A stretch of DNA of 64,000 bases. It comes from CAVUPF01 sp963777915. GTDB taxonomy: Bacteria; Actinomycetota; Thermoleophilia; Solirubrobacterales; 70-9. Below the pieces are notes generated by a model, which made no database searches, was not told where the DNA came from, and saw nothing but the letters and a program-made list of their open reading frames with translations. Each line of letters opens with the position of its first letter. Position 1 is the stretch's first letter. Made by a program: the position numbers and the translations under genes. Below, in pieces: positions 50,513 to 59,543 of this stretch. The DNA lies in NCBI GenBank assembly GCA_963777915.1, contig CAVZSH010000005.1, forward strand, positions 248,001-312,000. Direction: 5' to 3'.

Positions 50513-51757
50513 ATGGGCGTGAAGGCTGGCAGTTGCTCCGAAAGGGGCATCTATGCGCTCATGCCTCAAGGCAATATTGCCGATAACCCTTGCGTGGAAT
50601 CGAGTTTAGCTGGACTGAAATCTAAAGCATTCCGCTGGAGTTGCGGGAGAGTTCCCCAACGTCGGTTTGTCCTCGGGTTCGTCGCGGCAGTTGCCGTGTT
50701 CGTATCGGGCGCGTCGCCAAGCTCTGCCGCGCCACAGCCTGTCGTTCTTGGAGCGAACACGTTCGGCATTACTGCGGACACAGGAAAGTCGCTGGATCAG
50801 TTCGCCGCAGAAATTGGGAGGATGCCTCGAATCGCCATGTATTACCGAGACTGGAACGAAGGCTGGAGCACCGCACTGATTGACCCCCGTATTATTGACC
50901 CGATTCTGGCGCGGCACGCGATCCCGATGATCACGTGGGAGCCTTACCTCAGTTCTGGAAACCAGGTTTACCAACCGGCATATTCTCCGGCGACCATTGC
51001 TGCTGGCGCATATGACCACTACATACGACGAGCCGCCCGGGAAGCGGCAGCCTTTGGTCGCCCGATCTTTATTCGCTTCGCCCATGAGATGAACGGCTCG
51101 TGGTCTCCGTGGGGCGCGTGGGTAGATGGGAATACACCAGCTGACTACATCGCAATGTGGCGGCATGTCGTTTCGATTTTTCGTGCTGAAGGCGCAACCA
51201 ATGTACGCTGGGTGTGGTCACCCAACGTCTACAACAGTGAAAACGATTATACGAGTAGACCCGTCCGGCCCTTCCAGCCCTACTACCCTGGCGATCACTG
51301 GGTTGATTTTGTCGCCCTGGACGGGTACAACTGGGGTTCGGTGGATGGATCTGAATGGCAAAGCTTTGATAGCGTGTTCGGTAGCAGCTACGACGCAATC
51401 ACGAAACTGACCAACAAGCCACTGATGATTGCCGAGACAGGGTCGACAGAGCTAGGTGGAGTCAAGGCTGCATGGATTCGGGCGATACCAGGCGTCCTCC
51501 GGTCTAAAATGCCGAAAGTTCGCGCGTTGATCTGGTTCAACCAAGATAAGGAGACTGATTGGCAGGTCGATTCCTCGCCAGCGTCGGAGGTGGCGTTCCG
51601 TGCGATAGCGCAATCTCCCATTTTGTCCGGTAGCGTCAGCGGTTTACTCGCAGCGGAATCCATGGAACCAGCCTTGACATCGAGACGGAATGATAAAAAG
51701 GTTCGACGTGCTCTCGGGATCGCCGATGCGACAGTTGCGCGCGATAACGCTAGATAG
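50513..51757 (+). CDS. Secreted GH26-family glycoside hydrolase (beta-mannanase-like), copy 1
   Basis: A 414-residue protein. A polar ~48-residue N-terminus precedes the signal-type helix RFVLGFVAAVAVFVSGASPS, so the start may be an ATG further in (codon 17). The (beta/alpha)8 domain shows IFIRFAHEMNGSWSPWGAWV with the acid/base Glu and KPLMIAETGSTELGG with the nucleophile Glu, the classic GH26 pair, plus VRWVWSPNVYNSEN and DFVALDGYNWGS. GH26 enzymes cut beta-1,4-mannan or mixed glucans. Here it probably processes the surface polysaccharide made by the adjacent genes. A second GH26 protein, with the same landmarks but a different N-terminal region, is at 58176-59543. Confidence 0.87.
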   Translation: MGVKAGSCSERGIYALMPQGNIADNPCVESSLAGLKSKAFRWSCGRVPQRRFVLGFVAAVAVFVSGASPSSAAPQPVVLGANTFGITADTGKSLDQFAAEIGRMPRIAMYYRDWNEGWSTALIDPRIIDPILARHAIPMITWEPYLSSGNQVYQPAYSPATIAAGAYDHYIRRAAREAAAFGRPIFIRFAHEMNGSWSPWGAWVDGNTPADYIAMWRHVVSIFRAEGATNVRWVWSPNVYNSENDYTSRPVRPFQPYYPGDHWVDFVALDGYNWGSVDGSEWQSFDSVFGSSYDAITKLTNKPLMIAETGSTELGGVKAAWIRAIPGVLRSKMPKVRALIWFNQDKETDWQVDSSPASEVAFRAIAQSPILSGSVSGLLAAESMEPALTSRRNDKKVRRALGIADATVARDNAR

Positions 51758-51769
51758 ACCGGGCGTGCG

Positions 51770-52215
51770 GGTCATGCCACCGTGCTGGAGCGCCTGGCCA
51801 AAGAGCGCGGCACCTCGACCATCATCCGCACAGAGAATGGCCCCGAGCTGACTGTCGAGGTGCTGCGGGATTGGTTGTTGCCCCGGATCTACAGGCACCG
51901 CCTACATCGACCCCGACTCGCCCTGGCAAAGCCCTACGTAGAGTCCTTTAAGTCCTGCCTTCGTGACGAGCTGCTCAACGTCGAGGTTTTCACCTCCCTG
52001 GTTGAGGCACAGGCTCTCGCGGTTGGCTGGAGAGCCGACCGACTACAGCGCCAACCACCCACACTTGGCGCGCGGCATGAAGTCGCCGCAGCGCCTCGTT
52101 GCGCTGGCCTTCCGGCTCGCTACGCGAGGGTGGCCTGCAGGCAACGATGCTCAGCACAGACAAACCCGGCCTCTCATGCGGGGAGAGCCGATGAAGGGCT
52201 CCGATCAAGGCGAGC
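51770..52215 (+). pseudogene. Degenerate IS3-type integrase core remnant
   Basis: ATVLERLAKERGTSTIIRTE then NGPELTVEVLRDW matches the second catalytic block of IS3-family integrases (xRTDNGPEF). PYVESFKSCLRDELLNVEVF matches the block holding the catalytic Glu. The text between them (TAYIDPDSPW, normally preceding the ESF block) lies in another frame, and the C-terminal piece (DYSANHPHLARG) in yet another, so at least two frameshifts broke the gene. The N-terminal half and the orfA partner are missing. It is dead and unrelated in detail to the intact element at 48718-50025. Confidence 0.75.
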
Positions 52216-52462
52216 TTGACTGAGCTGGACTAACGAGCCATCATTTGGAGTGAGCCTCTCCAAAATGAGAGAGCTCAAGGCTCTGGGGTTCCGCCAGGCG
52301 GTCCGTTGTAATGCGCCAGAAAGCCCATCCAATATGGCGGATGTGCTGGGTGCAAGACTACGTGATTAGGATTCTTAGAGACGAACGAGGCAAATCAAAT
52401 CGGCTGGCTGCATATGCCGGTATCGTAGCGGCTATGCGTTGGTGTCGAGTAGATTGCCAGAG

Positions 52463-53818
52463 ATGAAGCGCATATACTCAGAGCCCTCACCGAAGGACTT
52501 GCAACCCGTGAGGCTTGTCGAGGTTGAGCTCGGTCAACAGCTACCGGGAATAGATCCGGCTCAGGCACCCTGTGGATCAATATACCGTCGAGCCCTGGTC
52601 TTCGTCCGACTACATTCCGAGCCTATCGGACTTGTGGAAATATCACTAGATGCTGCCGGATCAGTGTCCCCCGATGAGCTGGGGAACCTCTTATGGCCGC
52701 ACGTAAGGAGGCGTGCGCAGCGCCATCTCGCTGATGACGGTATCGAATCATGGCAAATGCCTGACTGGGCAACCACGCGGCTAATAGACTCGTCGCCAAG
52801 GTGCCTTGCGGAGCGTGACCTATTTCTGCAAACCGCACCTAAGCTAACGGTGCTAATCCCGACACGGGAGCGGCCAGATCGTCTCCAGCGATGCTTGGAG
52901 TCCATCCTGGCGTCGAAGTATCCGGCAGATCGCATAGCACTGATTGTCGTCGACAATGCACCACAAACGACCGCTACACGCCTCTTGGTCGAGTCCTACG
53001 CCGAGGGTACAGACATTCTGTATATTCGCGAGGACTCCGTTGGCAGTGCCAGTGCGCGCAATCGCGGCCTTTGTGCGGTCGATACCGAGATAGTGTTAAT
53101 GACTGATGACGACACAGTGGTCGATCGGCATTGGCTTAGCGAAATGGCCCGAGCTTTTAATAGCCTCCCTGAGGCAACGGCTGTTTCGGGTCTTTTGCTG
53201 CCAATGGAGTTGGATACTGCACCACAGATATGGTTCGAGGAGTACGGCGGTTTCAGTCGTGGATTTGACCGCCGCATCTTCGATCTCGGCGAAAATCGTC
53301 CCGGCGGTGAGCCACTGTTTCCGTGGACGACTGGCCTGTTCGGAACGGGCAACAATTTTGCGTTTCGTACAGCTGCTATACGTGAACTCGGAGGATTCGA
53401 TGCAGCGCTAGGCAATGGAACCCCGGCTCTTGGTGGGGTCGACAGCGAGATCTTGTTACGCACGATTATTACCGGCCATACTATCGTTTATGAGCCGCGT
53501 GCGGTAGTGCACCACGCCCATCGCCCCAATTACGCGACACTTCAACGTCAGATTTACGCCTATGGAGCAGGGATGATCGCTTGCCATCTGAAGACGATGT
53601 TGGCGAATCCAAGTCTCTTACCTTCCTTCATTGGCAAGATCCCGTCCGGGTTGCGATTTGCCTTTAGCCCTCGGTCATCCAAGAATCTCCACAAGCGCAA
53701 GGACTATCCGCGCGAGCTGACATGGCTGGAGTTACGCGGCATGCTTTACGGTCCGATCGGCTATGCGCGCAGCCGCCGGAAGTACGGCTCGCATTCCACT
53801 GTGGAGCCATGGAAATAG
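52463..53818 (+). CDS. GT2-family glycosyltransferase
   Basis: A transferase of about 451 residues. An N-terminal ~110-residue extension of unknown role (VEVELGQQLPGIDPAQAPCG) precedes the GT-A domain: KLTVLIPTRERPDRLQRCLE, YPADRIALIVVDNAPQTT, VGSASARNRGLCAVDTEIVL and MTDDDTVVDRHWLSEMARAF, whose DDD is the metal-binding motif. FPWTTGLFGTGNNFAFRTAA and ALGGVDSEILLRTIITGH are acceptor-site and ED-like regions. The extended N-terminus resembles actinobacterial mycofactocin or galactofuranosyl-type GT2 proteins. A GTG at 52442 or TTG at 52439 are alternative starts. It overlaps the flippase gene by ten bases. Confidence 0.83.
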   Translation: MKRIYSEPSPKDLQPVRLVEVELGQQLPGIDPAQAPCGSIYRRALVFVRLHSEPIGLVEISLDAAGSVSPDELGNLLWPHVRRRAQRHLADDGIESWQMPDWATTRLIDSSPRCLAERDLFLQTAPKLTVLIPTRERPDRLQRCLESILASKYPADRIALIVVDNAPQTTATRLLVESYAEGTDILYIREDSVGSASARNRGLCAVDTEIVLMTDDDTVVDRHWLSEMARAFNSLPEATAVSGLLLPMELDTAPQIWFEEYGGFSRGFDRRIFDLGENRPGGEPLFPWTTGLFGTGNNFAFRTAAIRELGGFDAALGNGTPALGGVDSEILLRTIITGHTIVYEPRAVVHHAHRPNYATLQRQIYAYGAGMIACHLKTMLANPSLLPSFIGKIPSGLRFAFSPRSSKNLHKRKDYPRELTWLELRGMLYGPIGYARSRRKYGSHSTVEPWK

Positions 53819-55326
53819 CGACGGAGGGGTCTGAGCAGTCTTCAGCAGAAGAAGGATTGGTATCAGGTGGTCCTGCGACCCGTGGAGGTGTCTCGCGAGC
53901 AGCGGTGCGCGGTGTTGCGTGGATGGGACTTGCAACATGGATCAACCAAGCAGCTGCGCTGGTCACTTTTATTGTTCTTGGACGCTTGCTAGCTCCCAGT
54001 GAGTTCGGTCTAGTCGCCGCAGCAAGTGTCGTAATTTGGCTTCTCCGCGTTCTCGTCGACCAAGGCTTCAGTCAGGTTCTCATTCAACGGGCAGATCTTA
54101 CAGGATCGCATATTGATACCGCCTTTTGGACGGCCCTCGGTACAGGTCTAATTATTGCCGCAGCAACGATCGTCACGGCACCAGTTATTGCCGATCTATA
54201 TTCCCTTCCGGAACTAACGCCTGTCCTTCAAGCGTTGAGCGTTATCTTTGTATTTGCTGGACTAGCGAACACACAGAGCGCGTTACTTGCTAGGGAAATG
54301 AGGTTTCGCATCCAAGCAATTCGGAGCCTTGTAGCAAGTGTTTCAAGCGCCGTCGTGGCGATCGCTCTCGCAATCTCGGGTGCCGGCGTATGGGCATTGG
54401 TGGCACAGACCCTGACATATGAGGGATTGCTGGTAATTTTATTATGGTCGCTTGTGTCTTGGAGGCCAGCCATGAGGTTTTCGATCCCCGAGTTTAAGGA
54501 ACTTTTCAGTTTCGGAGTACAGGTGGCTGGGATTCGAGCTCTCACAAATATCGGCGCCTACAGCGACAATCTCCTGGTTGGCGTCGTGGTAGGGGCAACA
54601 GCTCTCGGATATTATGTGGTAGGATTTCGCGTTGTAGTTGTAATGAATAGCTTCATCGCGTTAACGTTGGTCCAAGTACTGCTTAGTGCATTCTCGCGCC
54701 TGCAAGACGACATCCCCGCTCTCAATGCGGCGTTTTATCGGTCGACGAGGGTCGCGGCAGCGATTAGCCTCCCTCTGTTTGCTGGCCTGGCCCTCGTTGC
54801 ACATCCTCTGACCGTCCTAGTATTCGGCGAGAAATGGGCCCCGAGTGCACCCGTAATGCAAGCGCTCGCAGTTGCCGGATTTCTGCAGTGCCAGCTAATC
54901 TTTACAACGCAGTATGTAATTGCTCTGGGTCGCCCGAGCAATGAGCTGAAGTGGACCGCTGCCCTGATCGGTTCAGAGCTCATCGGATTTGGCTTATCGG
55001 TTCACCTTGGCATTGTGGCCGTTGCAATGTCACTCGGGATCGTCCTACTCATAGCCTGGCCAGTTCGTCTTCGAATGTTGCGCGCCTGGGGTGGAATTCG
55101 GCTTAGAGCTTATTTTCAGCCGTACGGCAGCCTTGGATCTGCAACGCTTACGATGGCGGTGGCGGTCATTGGTGTTGGCCGACTCACTGGTAATGCAAGT
55201 GTTGCAGTTGCACTTGGTGTTCAGGTAATCGTTGGTGGGGCCGTTTACCTGGGAACGTTGTGGGTGCTAGCCCCGGATGAGTTGCGTGAGATGCACGCAT
55301 GGGCGCTGCAATTGCGCCGAAGCTAG
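53809..55326 (+). CDS. Wzx-like lipopolysaccharide/EPS flippase (second copy)
   Basis: A 505-residue MOP-family exporter with about 12-14 helices. The N-terminal block AAVRGVAWMGLATWINQAAA then LVTFIVLGRLLAPSEFGLVA is diagnostic of the WzxC/AmsL branch. Further helices include LIIAAATIVTAPVIADLYSL, YYVVGFRVVVVMNSFIALTL and SLPLFAGLALVAHPLTVLVF. I start at the ATG encoding MEIATEGSEQSS, ten bases inside the end of the GT2 gene. It flips lipid-linked oligosaccharide outward. It is not a near copy of the flippase at 29673-31313 and probably serves the separate A/T-richer glycan island. Confidence 0.85.
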   Translation: MEIATEGSEQSSAEEGLVSGGPATRGGVSRAAVRGVAWMGLATWINQAAALVTFIVLGRLLAPSEFGLVAAASVVIWLLRVLVDQGFSQVLIQRADLTGSHIDTAFWTALGTGLIIAAATIVTAPVIADLYSLPELTPVLQALSVIFVFAGLANTQSALLAREMRFRIQAIRSLVASVSSAVVAIALAISGAGVWALVAQTLTYEGLLVILLWSLVSWRPAMRFSIPEFKELFSFGVQVAGIRALTNIGAYSDNLLVGVVVGATALGYYVVGFRVVVVMNSFIALTLVQVLLSAFSRLQDDIPALNAAFYRSTRVAAAISLPLFAGLALVAHPLTVLVFGEKWAPSAPVMQALAVAGFLQCQLIFTTQYVIALGRPSNELKWTAALIGSELIGFGLSVHLGIVAVAMSLGIVLLIAWPVRLRMLRAWGGIRLRAYFQPYGSLGSATLTMAVAVIGVGRLTGNASVAVALGVQVIVGGAVYLGTLWVLAPDELREMHAWALQLRRS

Positions 55327-55689
55327 TTGCGCCCCCGTTGGCCCGAAACCCCGAAATCGGCCCGACTCGGTGAAGACATCCGGCTTCTCGCCGTCGCGGG
55401 GAGCACTTTTAGCGCTGGCGACGATGGCCTGGTTTGCCGTAGGTGCCATCGAGCTTGACCCGCGAGCCCGCGTGCTCAGGCCTCGGACACCTCATCCTCG
55501 CTGCGCTGACCTCGGTACCTAGCGACGCTTGCACCGTGGCCGGACGGTTGGCCCAACGCTATGCGAGGGGGCTTCGCCTAGTTCGGGCACTAGTGGTTTA
55601 TCCGGTTGATTCATTGATAAATGCAGGCGTTCTGTAGCCGATCGTGAAGTCATCGCTGATGATGTCCCAGCGATGATGGAGGTCGGGCC

Positions 55690-56577
55690 ATGGCGGCGGC
55701 AGCGAAACGGATCGAGATCGGTGTGAAAGACAGGGCGACGCTGGAAGCGATCGTCGGCGCCGGTACCTCGCAGGTGCGGATGGTCACGCGGGCGCGGATC
55801 GTGCTCGAGGCCGGTGAGGGCCGCTCCGCGGCCCAGATCGGCCGCCGGGTCGGCTGTTCGGCGAACACGGCCCAGAAGTGGCGCGGGCGCTTTGAGCGCG
55901 ACGGCCTGGATGGGCTGGAAGACCTTCCCCGGCCCGGCAAGCCGCTCGTGCACGACCAGGCGGCCAGGGCGCGGCTGATCGCGAAGGCCTGCACGCGCCC
56001 GGGGCCGAGCGCCTCGGGGCAGCGGCGGGTGCGCTGGACCTACGAGGAGCTGGCCGCCGAGGTCGGGATGTCGCGCTCCCACGCGCACGCGATCCTGGCC
56101 GCGGCCGACATCAAGCCCCACCTCACCGAGTACTGGGTGATGTCGGAGCTCTCTCCCGCCTTCGACGCCCAGGCGGCCGAGGTATGTGGCCTTTACCTCG
56201 ACCCGCCCGAGAACACGATCGTCGTCTCGATCGACGAGAAGACCGGCATCCAGGCCAAGGGGCTGTTGCGCGAAGACACCCAGGCAAAGCCGGGCAGGCC
56301 CGGCCGGCGCGACAACGAGTACGTGCGCAACGGCACTCAGAACCTGTTCGCCGCCCTGGCGGTCCACAGCGGCGGCGTCTCGGCGATGCCCTCCAAGACC
56401 CGCAACCGCGAGGACCTCCTCGCCTTCCTGGAGCTTCTCGACCAGGGCATCCCCAAGGGACGCTCGGTGATCGCTGTGACCGACAACCTCTCGACCCGCA
56501 CCACCGATGAGGTCGAGGAGTGGCTCGCAGACCATCCCCGCTGGAGCTTCCAGTTCACCCCGACTCACGCCTCCTGG
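55690..56577 (+). pseudogene. IS630-family transposase, 5' part (interrupted)
   Basis: Encodes the first 296 residues of a transposase. HTH domains (RSAAQIGRRVGCSANTAQKW, then a winged second HTH EELAAEVGMSRSHAHAILA) precede the DDE core: NTIVVSIDEKTGIQAKGLL with the first Asp, and SVIAVTDNLSTRTTDEVEEW with the second. The frame is cut at FQFTPTHASW, just before the NQVE block. Beyond this point the frame runs into the IS110 element and ends after a few foreign residues. The missing 56 residues are at 57910-58080. Confidence 0.92.
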
Positions 56578-56583
56578 ATGCTT

Positions 56584-57609
56584 CTATGGTGTCAAGGGCT
56601 GGGCGAAAAGTTGTTTGAAGAGGCGGCGTGAGAGGTGGCGCTTGAGTGAGCGCATCGCTTCTCGCTTGGTCTTGCCCTCGCCGATCTTGCGCTCCAGGTA
56701 GGCGCGAGTCTCGGGGTGGTGCAGGGAGCGGCTGAGAGCGATCGTGTGGATCGCGTTGTTCAGCTGGCGGTCCCCGCCGCGGTTGAGGCGGTGACGGACC
56801 GTCTTGCCAGATGAGGCCGGGATCGGCGCCGTTCCGTTGCAGAGCGCGAAGGCGCCCTCGTGCTTGAAGCGCGCGGGGTCCGCTGCGAGCAGCTTGGCGG
56901 CTGAGATCGGGCCGATGCCGGGCTCGGCCAGGAGCCTGGGATCGAGCTGGCCCACGAGCTCTGCAAGCTCGCGCTCGTAGCGGCTCGCGGTCTGCTCGAG
57001 TGCCCGAGCACGAGTCGCGAGATCGCGCAGCACCGTGAGGGCGACGCGCTCCTCGATATCGGCAGCTGGACGCGAGCGCATGCGCAGGACGCGTGCCTGA
57101 AGCTGCGAGCCGCGGCCGGGGCCGATCCGCTCACGCAGTCCGGCTGGAGCGGTCACGCAGATCGCCTGCAGCTGGTTGAGCAGCCGCGTGCGCTCCCCCA
57201 CGCAGGAGCGCTGGACAGCGAGAATCGTCTGCAGGGCGCGGCGGGTGCCGCGGGCGCGCGGGGTGGACAGGCCCTCGCCGCTGAGCACCCGTTTGGCAGC
57301 CCTCAGTGCGTCGATCCGGTCAGACTTGCCCGTGCGTCGCTCACGCCGACGGGGACGCTCCACCTCATAGATCACTGCACCCGCGGTGCGCAGGTGCTGG
57401 GCAAGGCCGGCGCCCCAGCTGCCGGTTCCCTCGATCCCGCAGATGAGCTCACCTTCCCCTTGGACAGACAGACCCTGTGCCCATATCGCCAGCTGCTCGT
57501 AGCCGCGGGTGCTCGCCTCGATAGCGAGTTCGCCGAGCAGCTGCCCGAGATCGTCGAGGGCCACCGCCACATGAGAATCCTTGTGGGTATCCACTCCGAC
57601 TGCGATCAT
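56584..57609 (-). CDS. IS110-family (DEDD/Ser) transposase-recombinase
   Basis: About 341 residues from the ATG encoding MIAVGVDTHKDSHVAVALDD; an ATG seven codons upstream is also in frame. The N-terminal RuvC-like DEDD domain shows GVDTHKDSH (first Asp), LICGIEGTGSWGAGLAQHLR (Glu), and GKSDRIDALRAAKRVLSG (Asp pair). The C-terminal Tnp20 domain shows LAEPGIGPISAAKLLAADPA and NGTAPIPASSGKTVRHRLNR with the catalytic Ser. These enzymes recombine donor and target DNA guided by a structured RNA from the element's leader. The frame is complete and the element could be functional. Confidence 0.94.
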   Translation of the reverse strand: MIAVGVDTHKDSHVAVALDDLGQLLGELAIEASTRGYEQLAIWAQGLSVQGEGELICGIEGTGSWGAGLAQHLRTAGAVIYEVERPRRRERRTGKSDRIDALRAAKRVLSGEGLSTPRARGTRRALQTILAVQRSCVGERTRLLNQLQAICVTAPAGLRERIGPGRGSQLQARVLRMRSRPAADIEERVALTVLRDLATRARALEQTASRYERELAELVGQLDPRLLAEPGIGPISAAKLLAADPARFKHEGAFALCNGTAPIPASSGKTVRHRLNRGGDRQLNNAIHTIALSRSLHHPETRAYLERKIGEGKTKREAMRSLKRHLSRRLFKQLFAQPLTP

Positions 57610-57699
57610 CGTTTTCCTCCATGTCGTCATTGAGTTCGATCTGGAGGCCGTCGGACAGAGCTGTGTCGAGTGATGTCCAGGCTTCTATGAAGTCACGGC

Positions 57700-57865
57700 G
57701 GCATCCGGTGCGGCGGAGGCGGGAGACAGATCCAAGACAAGGCACGGTTGGCCAGCTGAACCGTGAGTCATCCCGCCTCCGACCGCACCCTCACGAGGGC
57801 GTCGGATGACGACGCCCGATCCCCGCTGCGCTTCGCCCTACGGGCTCCGCTTCGCGGGGATCGGC
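57700..57865 (-). ncRNA. Candidate IS110 bridge RNA
   Basis: The non-coding leader of the IS110 element is full of complementary segments. A 10-bp outer stem joins 57715-57724 (GGAGGCGGGA) and 57771-57780. It encloses a 7-bp stem joining 57743-57749 and 57759-57765. A second hairpin has a 9-bp stem (57818-57826 with 57854-57862) topped by GCCC/GGGC. Smaller CCCT/AGGG and GGCGTCG/CGACGCC stems lie between. Nested stems with internal loops are how IS110 bridge RNAs present target and donor guides. CAGCTGAACC in the first loop region (57753-57762) recurs exactly across the insertion junction (57907-57916). The RNA's exact ends are unknown; RNA sense is assumed to be that of the transposase. Confidence 0.6.
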
Positions 57866-57909
57866 CCGCATGGCCGACAGGGCCCTGCAGGCAAGACGAC
57901 GCTACACAG

Positions 57910-58080
57910 CTGAACCAGGTCGAGATCTTCTTCTCGATCCTCCAGCGCCGCCTGCTCAAGCACGGAGCCTTTGACTCCGAGGCCGACCTCGCCGAGCAGA
58001 TGCTCTGCTTCGTCGAGACCTACAACCAGACCGCCACACCGTTCCGATGGACCTACACCGGCAAGGTCCTCAACGCATGA
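57910..58080 (+). pseudogene. IS630-family transposase, 3' part (interrupted)
   Basis: Encodes LNQVEIFFSILQRRLLKHGA through a final GKVLNA and stop, the last 56 residues of the IS630 transposase. The catalytic Glu of the DDE triad is the E of NQVE, so the upstream part alone cannot be active. Joined after HASW at 56577, the reading frame is continuous (352 residues in all), which shows a clean insertion without loss. Confidence 0.92.
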
Positions 58081-58175
58081 CACTACGAATCAACCGGACG
58101 GACCACTAGGTATGTATCAAGGGTATGGGCAACTGATTGCTAGTTGCGGGTCTCTCGTGTCGATCGGGAAGCCCT

Positions 58176-59543
58176 CTATGGGGGTGGAATTGGACTTACG
58201 TTGAGATTGCCATAAGCATTTCCGGCGTAGTCAGAGTTCCGGATGCCTTCGGCGAAGGCGCTTGAGGCTGCGGTGGAGGATTCGATTGGCCAGTCGCTGT
58301 GGTCACCTGGGCCCGATTCGACCTTGTTGAACCAGAGCAGGCCGCGAATATTCGGGAATTCGGCTGGCAGGTCGCTGAGTAGGTCGGCGATCCACTGCGC
58401 CTTGGATCCGCCCGCTTCGGTAGACGCCGTCTCGCCAACGACCATCGGCTTGCTTGGGGCGATCGTTCTGGTGATGGCTTCGTAGCTGGATTTGAACAGA
58501 CCGCTGAATGACGTCCACGGGTTGTCGCCGTTATACCCGTCGAGGCAGGTCCAGTCGACGTATGCGTTACCGGGGTAGACGCTGGACATAGAAGCCAGAG
58601 TTTCGTGCGGGTCGATGTTTGGGCACCACACCCAGGTCACGTTGTTGGCGCCCACCGAGGTGAAGATGTCGTGTACGTGGCGCCACATCGCGACGTAGTC
58701 GGCGGCTGTCGTGCCGTTATTGCCCGCCCCCCAGGGAAACCAGGAGCCGTTCATCTCCCAGGCAAAGCGCAGGAAGAGCGGGTGCCCCCAGTTCTTCGCC
58801 GCTTCTGCCCAGGATCTGATGTAGTTGTCTTGCGCGCCGGCTGCCACCTGGGCGTCGGTAAAGCTGCCGGTCCCCGGACCCGGGTTCCAGGAAAAGAACG
58901 GGATCGCTCCGTGACTGCGAACCGCGTTGAACTCGCTGGTCTGGAAGGCGCAGTAGCCGTTGCAGTTGGACAGATAGAAGGGGCTACTCCAGTTGATCAA
59001 CGAGACGGGCTTGCCGGCGAGCTGTTCGAACTGGGACGCTGCGGCCATGTTCCACGGTGCTTCACCGGAGGAATTCTTGATCCAGGCGCCCCAATAGATG
59101 GAATGCATCGCCGGAGAGGGTTCCGGTTCCGGTGAGGGAGGCGGTCCGGTGGGAGGGCTCAACGCCGGGGGGGGTTCGGCTGGAGGCCCTATGGTCGGAG
59201 TTTCTTCTGTGGTCGGCGCTTCCGCCGAAGGCTGGACTGTCGGAGTCACGGGCGCGGGCTGCACCACGCCGTTCCCAGGAGGTGCGCTTGGGGCTTTGGC
59301 CACGGGGCCTTTGGGGTGTCGAACGACGGTGTGGGCGTTGCCGATATGGCGGCGCGATACGCAGGCAGCGCGCCGGGCCCGGACCGTCCGGGGCGGAAGG
59401 TTGTGGCGGACGATGCTCGAGCAGGTCGCTCTGCGGCCCCTGGTCGATCCGAGGGAGATGGCCGCGACGACCAGGGAACTCAGAAGCGCGAGAGCGACGA
59501 GGAGGGAGGTGCGGCGAGCTGAGCGGGAGGTGATTGGAGCCAT
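58176..59543 (-). CDS. Secreted GH26-family glycoside hydrolase, copy 2, with Pro-rich linker
   Basis: A 455-residue protein from the ATG encoding MAPITSRSARRTSLLVALAL, which gives a signal peptide; the open frame further upstream is a shadow of the neighbouring glycosyltransferase. A basic, then Pro/Thr/Glu-rich linker (about 60-150) leads to the GH26 barrel. There are GHPLFLRFAWEMNGSWFPWG (acid/base Glu), VTWVWCPNIDPHETLASM, VDWTCLDGYNGDNPW and KPMVVGETASTEAGGSKAQW (nucleophile Glu). It contains extra Cys (SNCNGYCAFQ) that could form a disulfide. It lies in GC-rich sequence on the other side of the nested insertion elements from its A/T-richer relative at 50513-51757. Confidence 0.88.
   Translation of the reverse strand: MAPITSRSARRTSLLVALALLSSLVVAAISLGSTRGRRATCSSIVRHNLPPRTVRARRAACVSRRHIGNAHTVVRHPKGPVAKAPSAPPGNGVVQPAPVTPTVQPSAEAPTTEETPTIGPPAEPPPALSPPTGPPPSPEPEPSPAMHSIYWGAWIKNSSGEAPWNMAAASQFEQLAGKPVSLINWSSPFYLSNCNGYCAFQTSEFNAVRSHGAIPFFSWNPGPGTGSFTDAQVAAGAQDNYIRSWAEAAKNWGHPLFLRFAWEMNGSWFPWGAGNNGTTAADYVAMWRHVHDIFTSVGANNVTWVWCPNIDPHETLASMSSVYPGNAYVDWTCLDGYNGDNPWTSFSGLFKSSYEAITRTIAPSKPMVVGETASTEAGGSKAQWIADLLSDLPAEFPNIRGLLWFNKVESGPGDHSDWPIESSTAASSAFAEGIRNSDYAGNAYGNLNVSPIPPP

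Larger units (their letters stand above)
56578..57909 (-). mobile_element. IS110-family element inserted in the IS630 transposase gene
   Basis: The two halves of the IS630 gene fix the ends: HASW-coding bases stop at 56577, and LNQVEIFF-coding bases resume at 57910. No inverted repeats or clear target duplication are seen, as usual for this family, and only a base or two (TG) is shared at the junctions. The transposase lies six bases from one end, while about 0.3 kb of non-coding sequence precedes its start. That is the layout of the IS110 group, whose long 5' leader encodes a bridge RNA. Confidence 0.9.
55593..58106 (+). mobile_element. IS630-family element interrupted by an IS110-family element
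   Basis: Outer inverted repeats GTGGTTTATCCGGTTGATTC (55593-55612) and its counterpart at 58087-58106 agree at 17 of 20 places. TA lies directly outside both ends (55591-55592 and 58107-58108), the target duplication of the IS630/Tc1 group. Removing the inner 1332-base insert leaves about 1.18 kb, a normal length, with one rejoined transposase frame. Confidence 0.92.
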
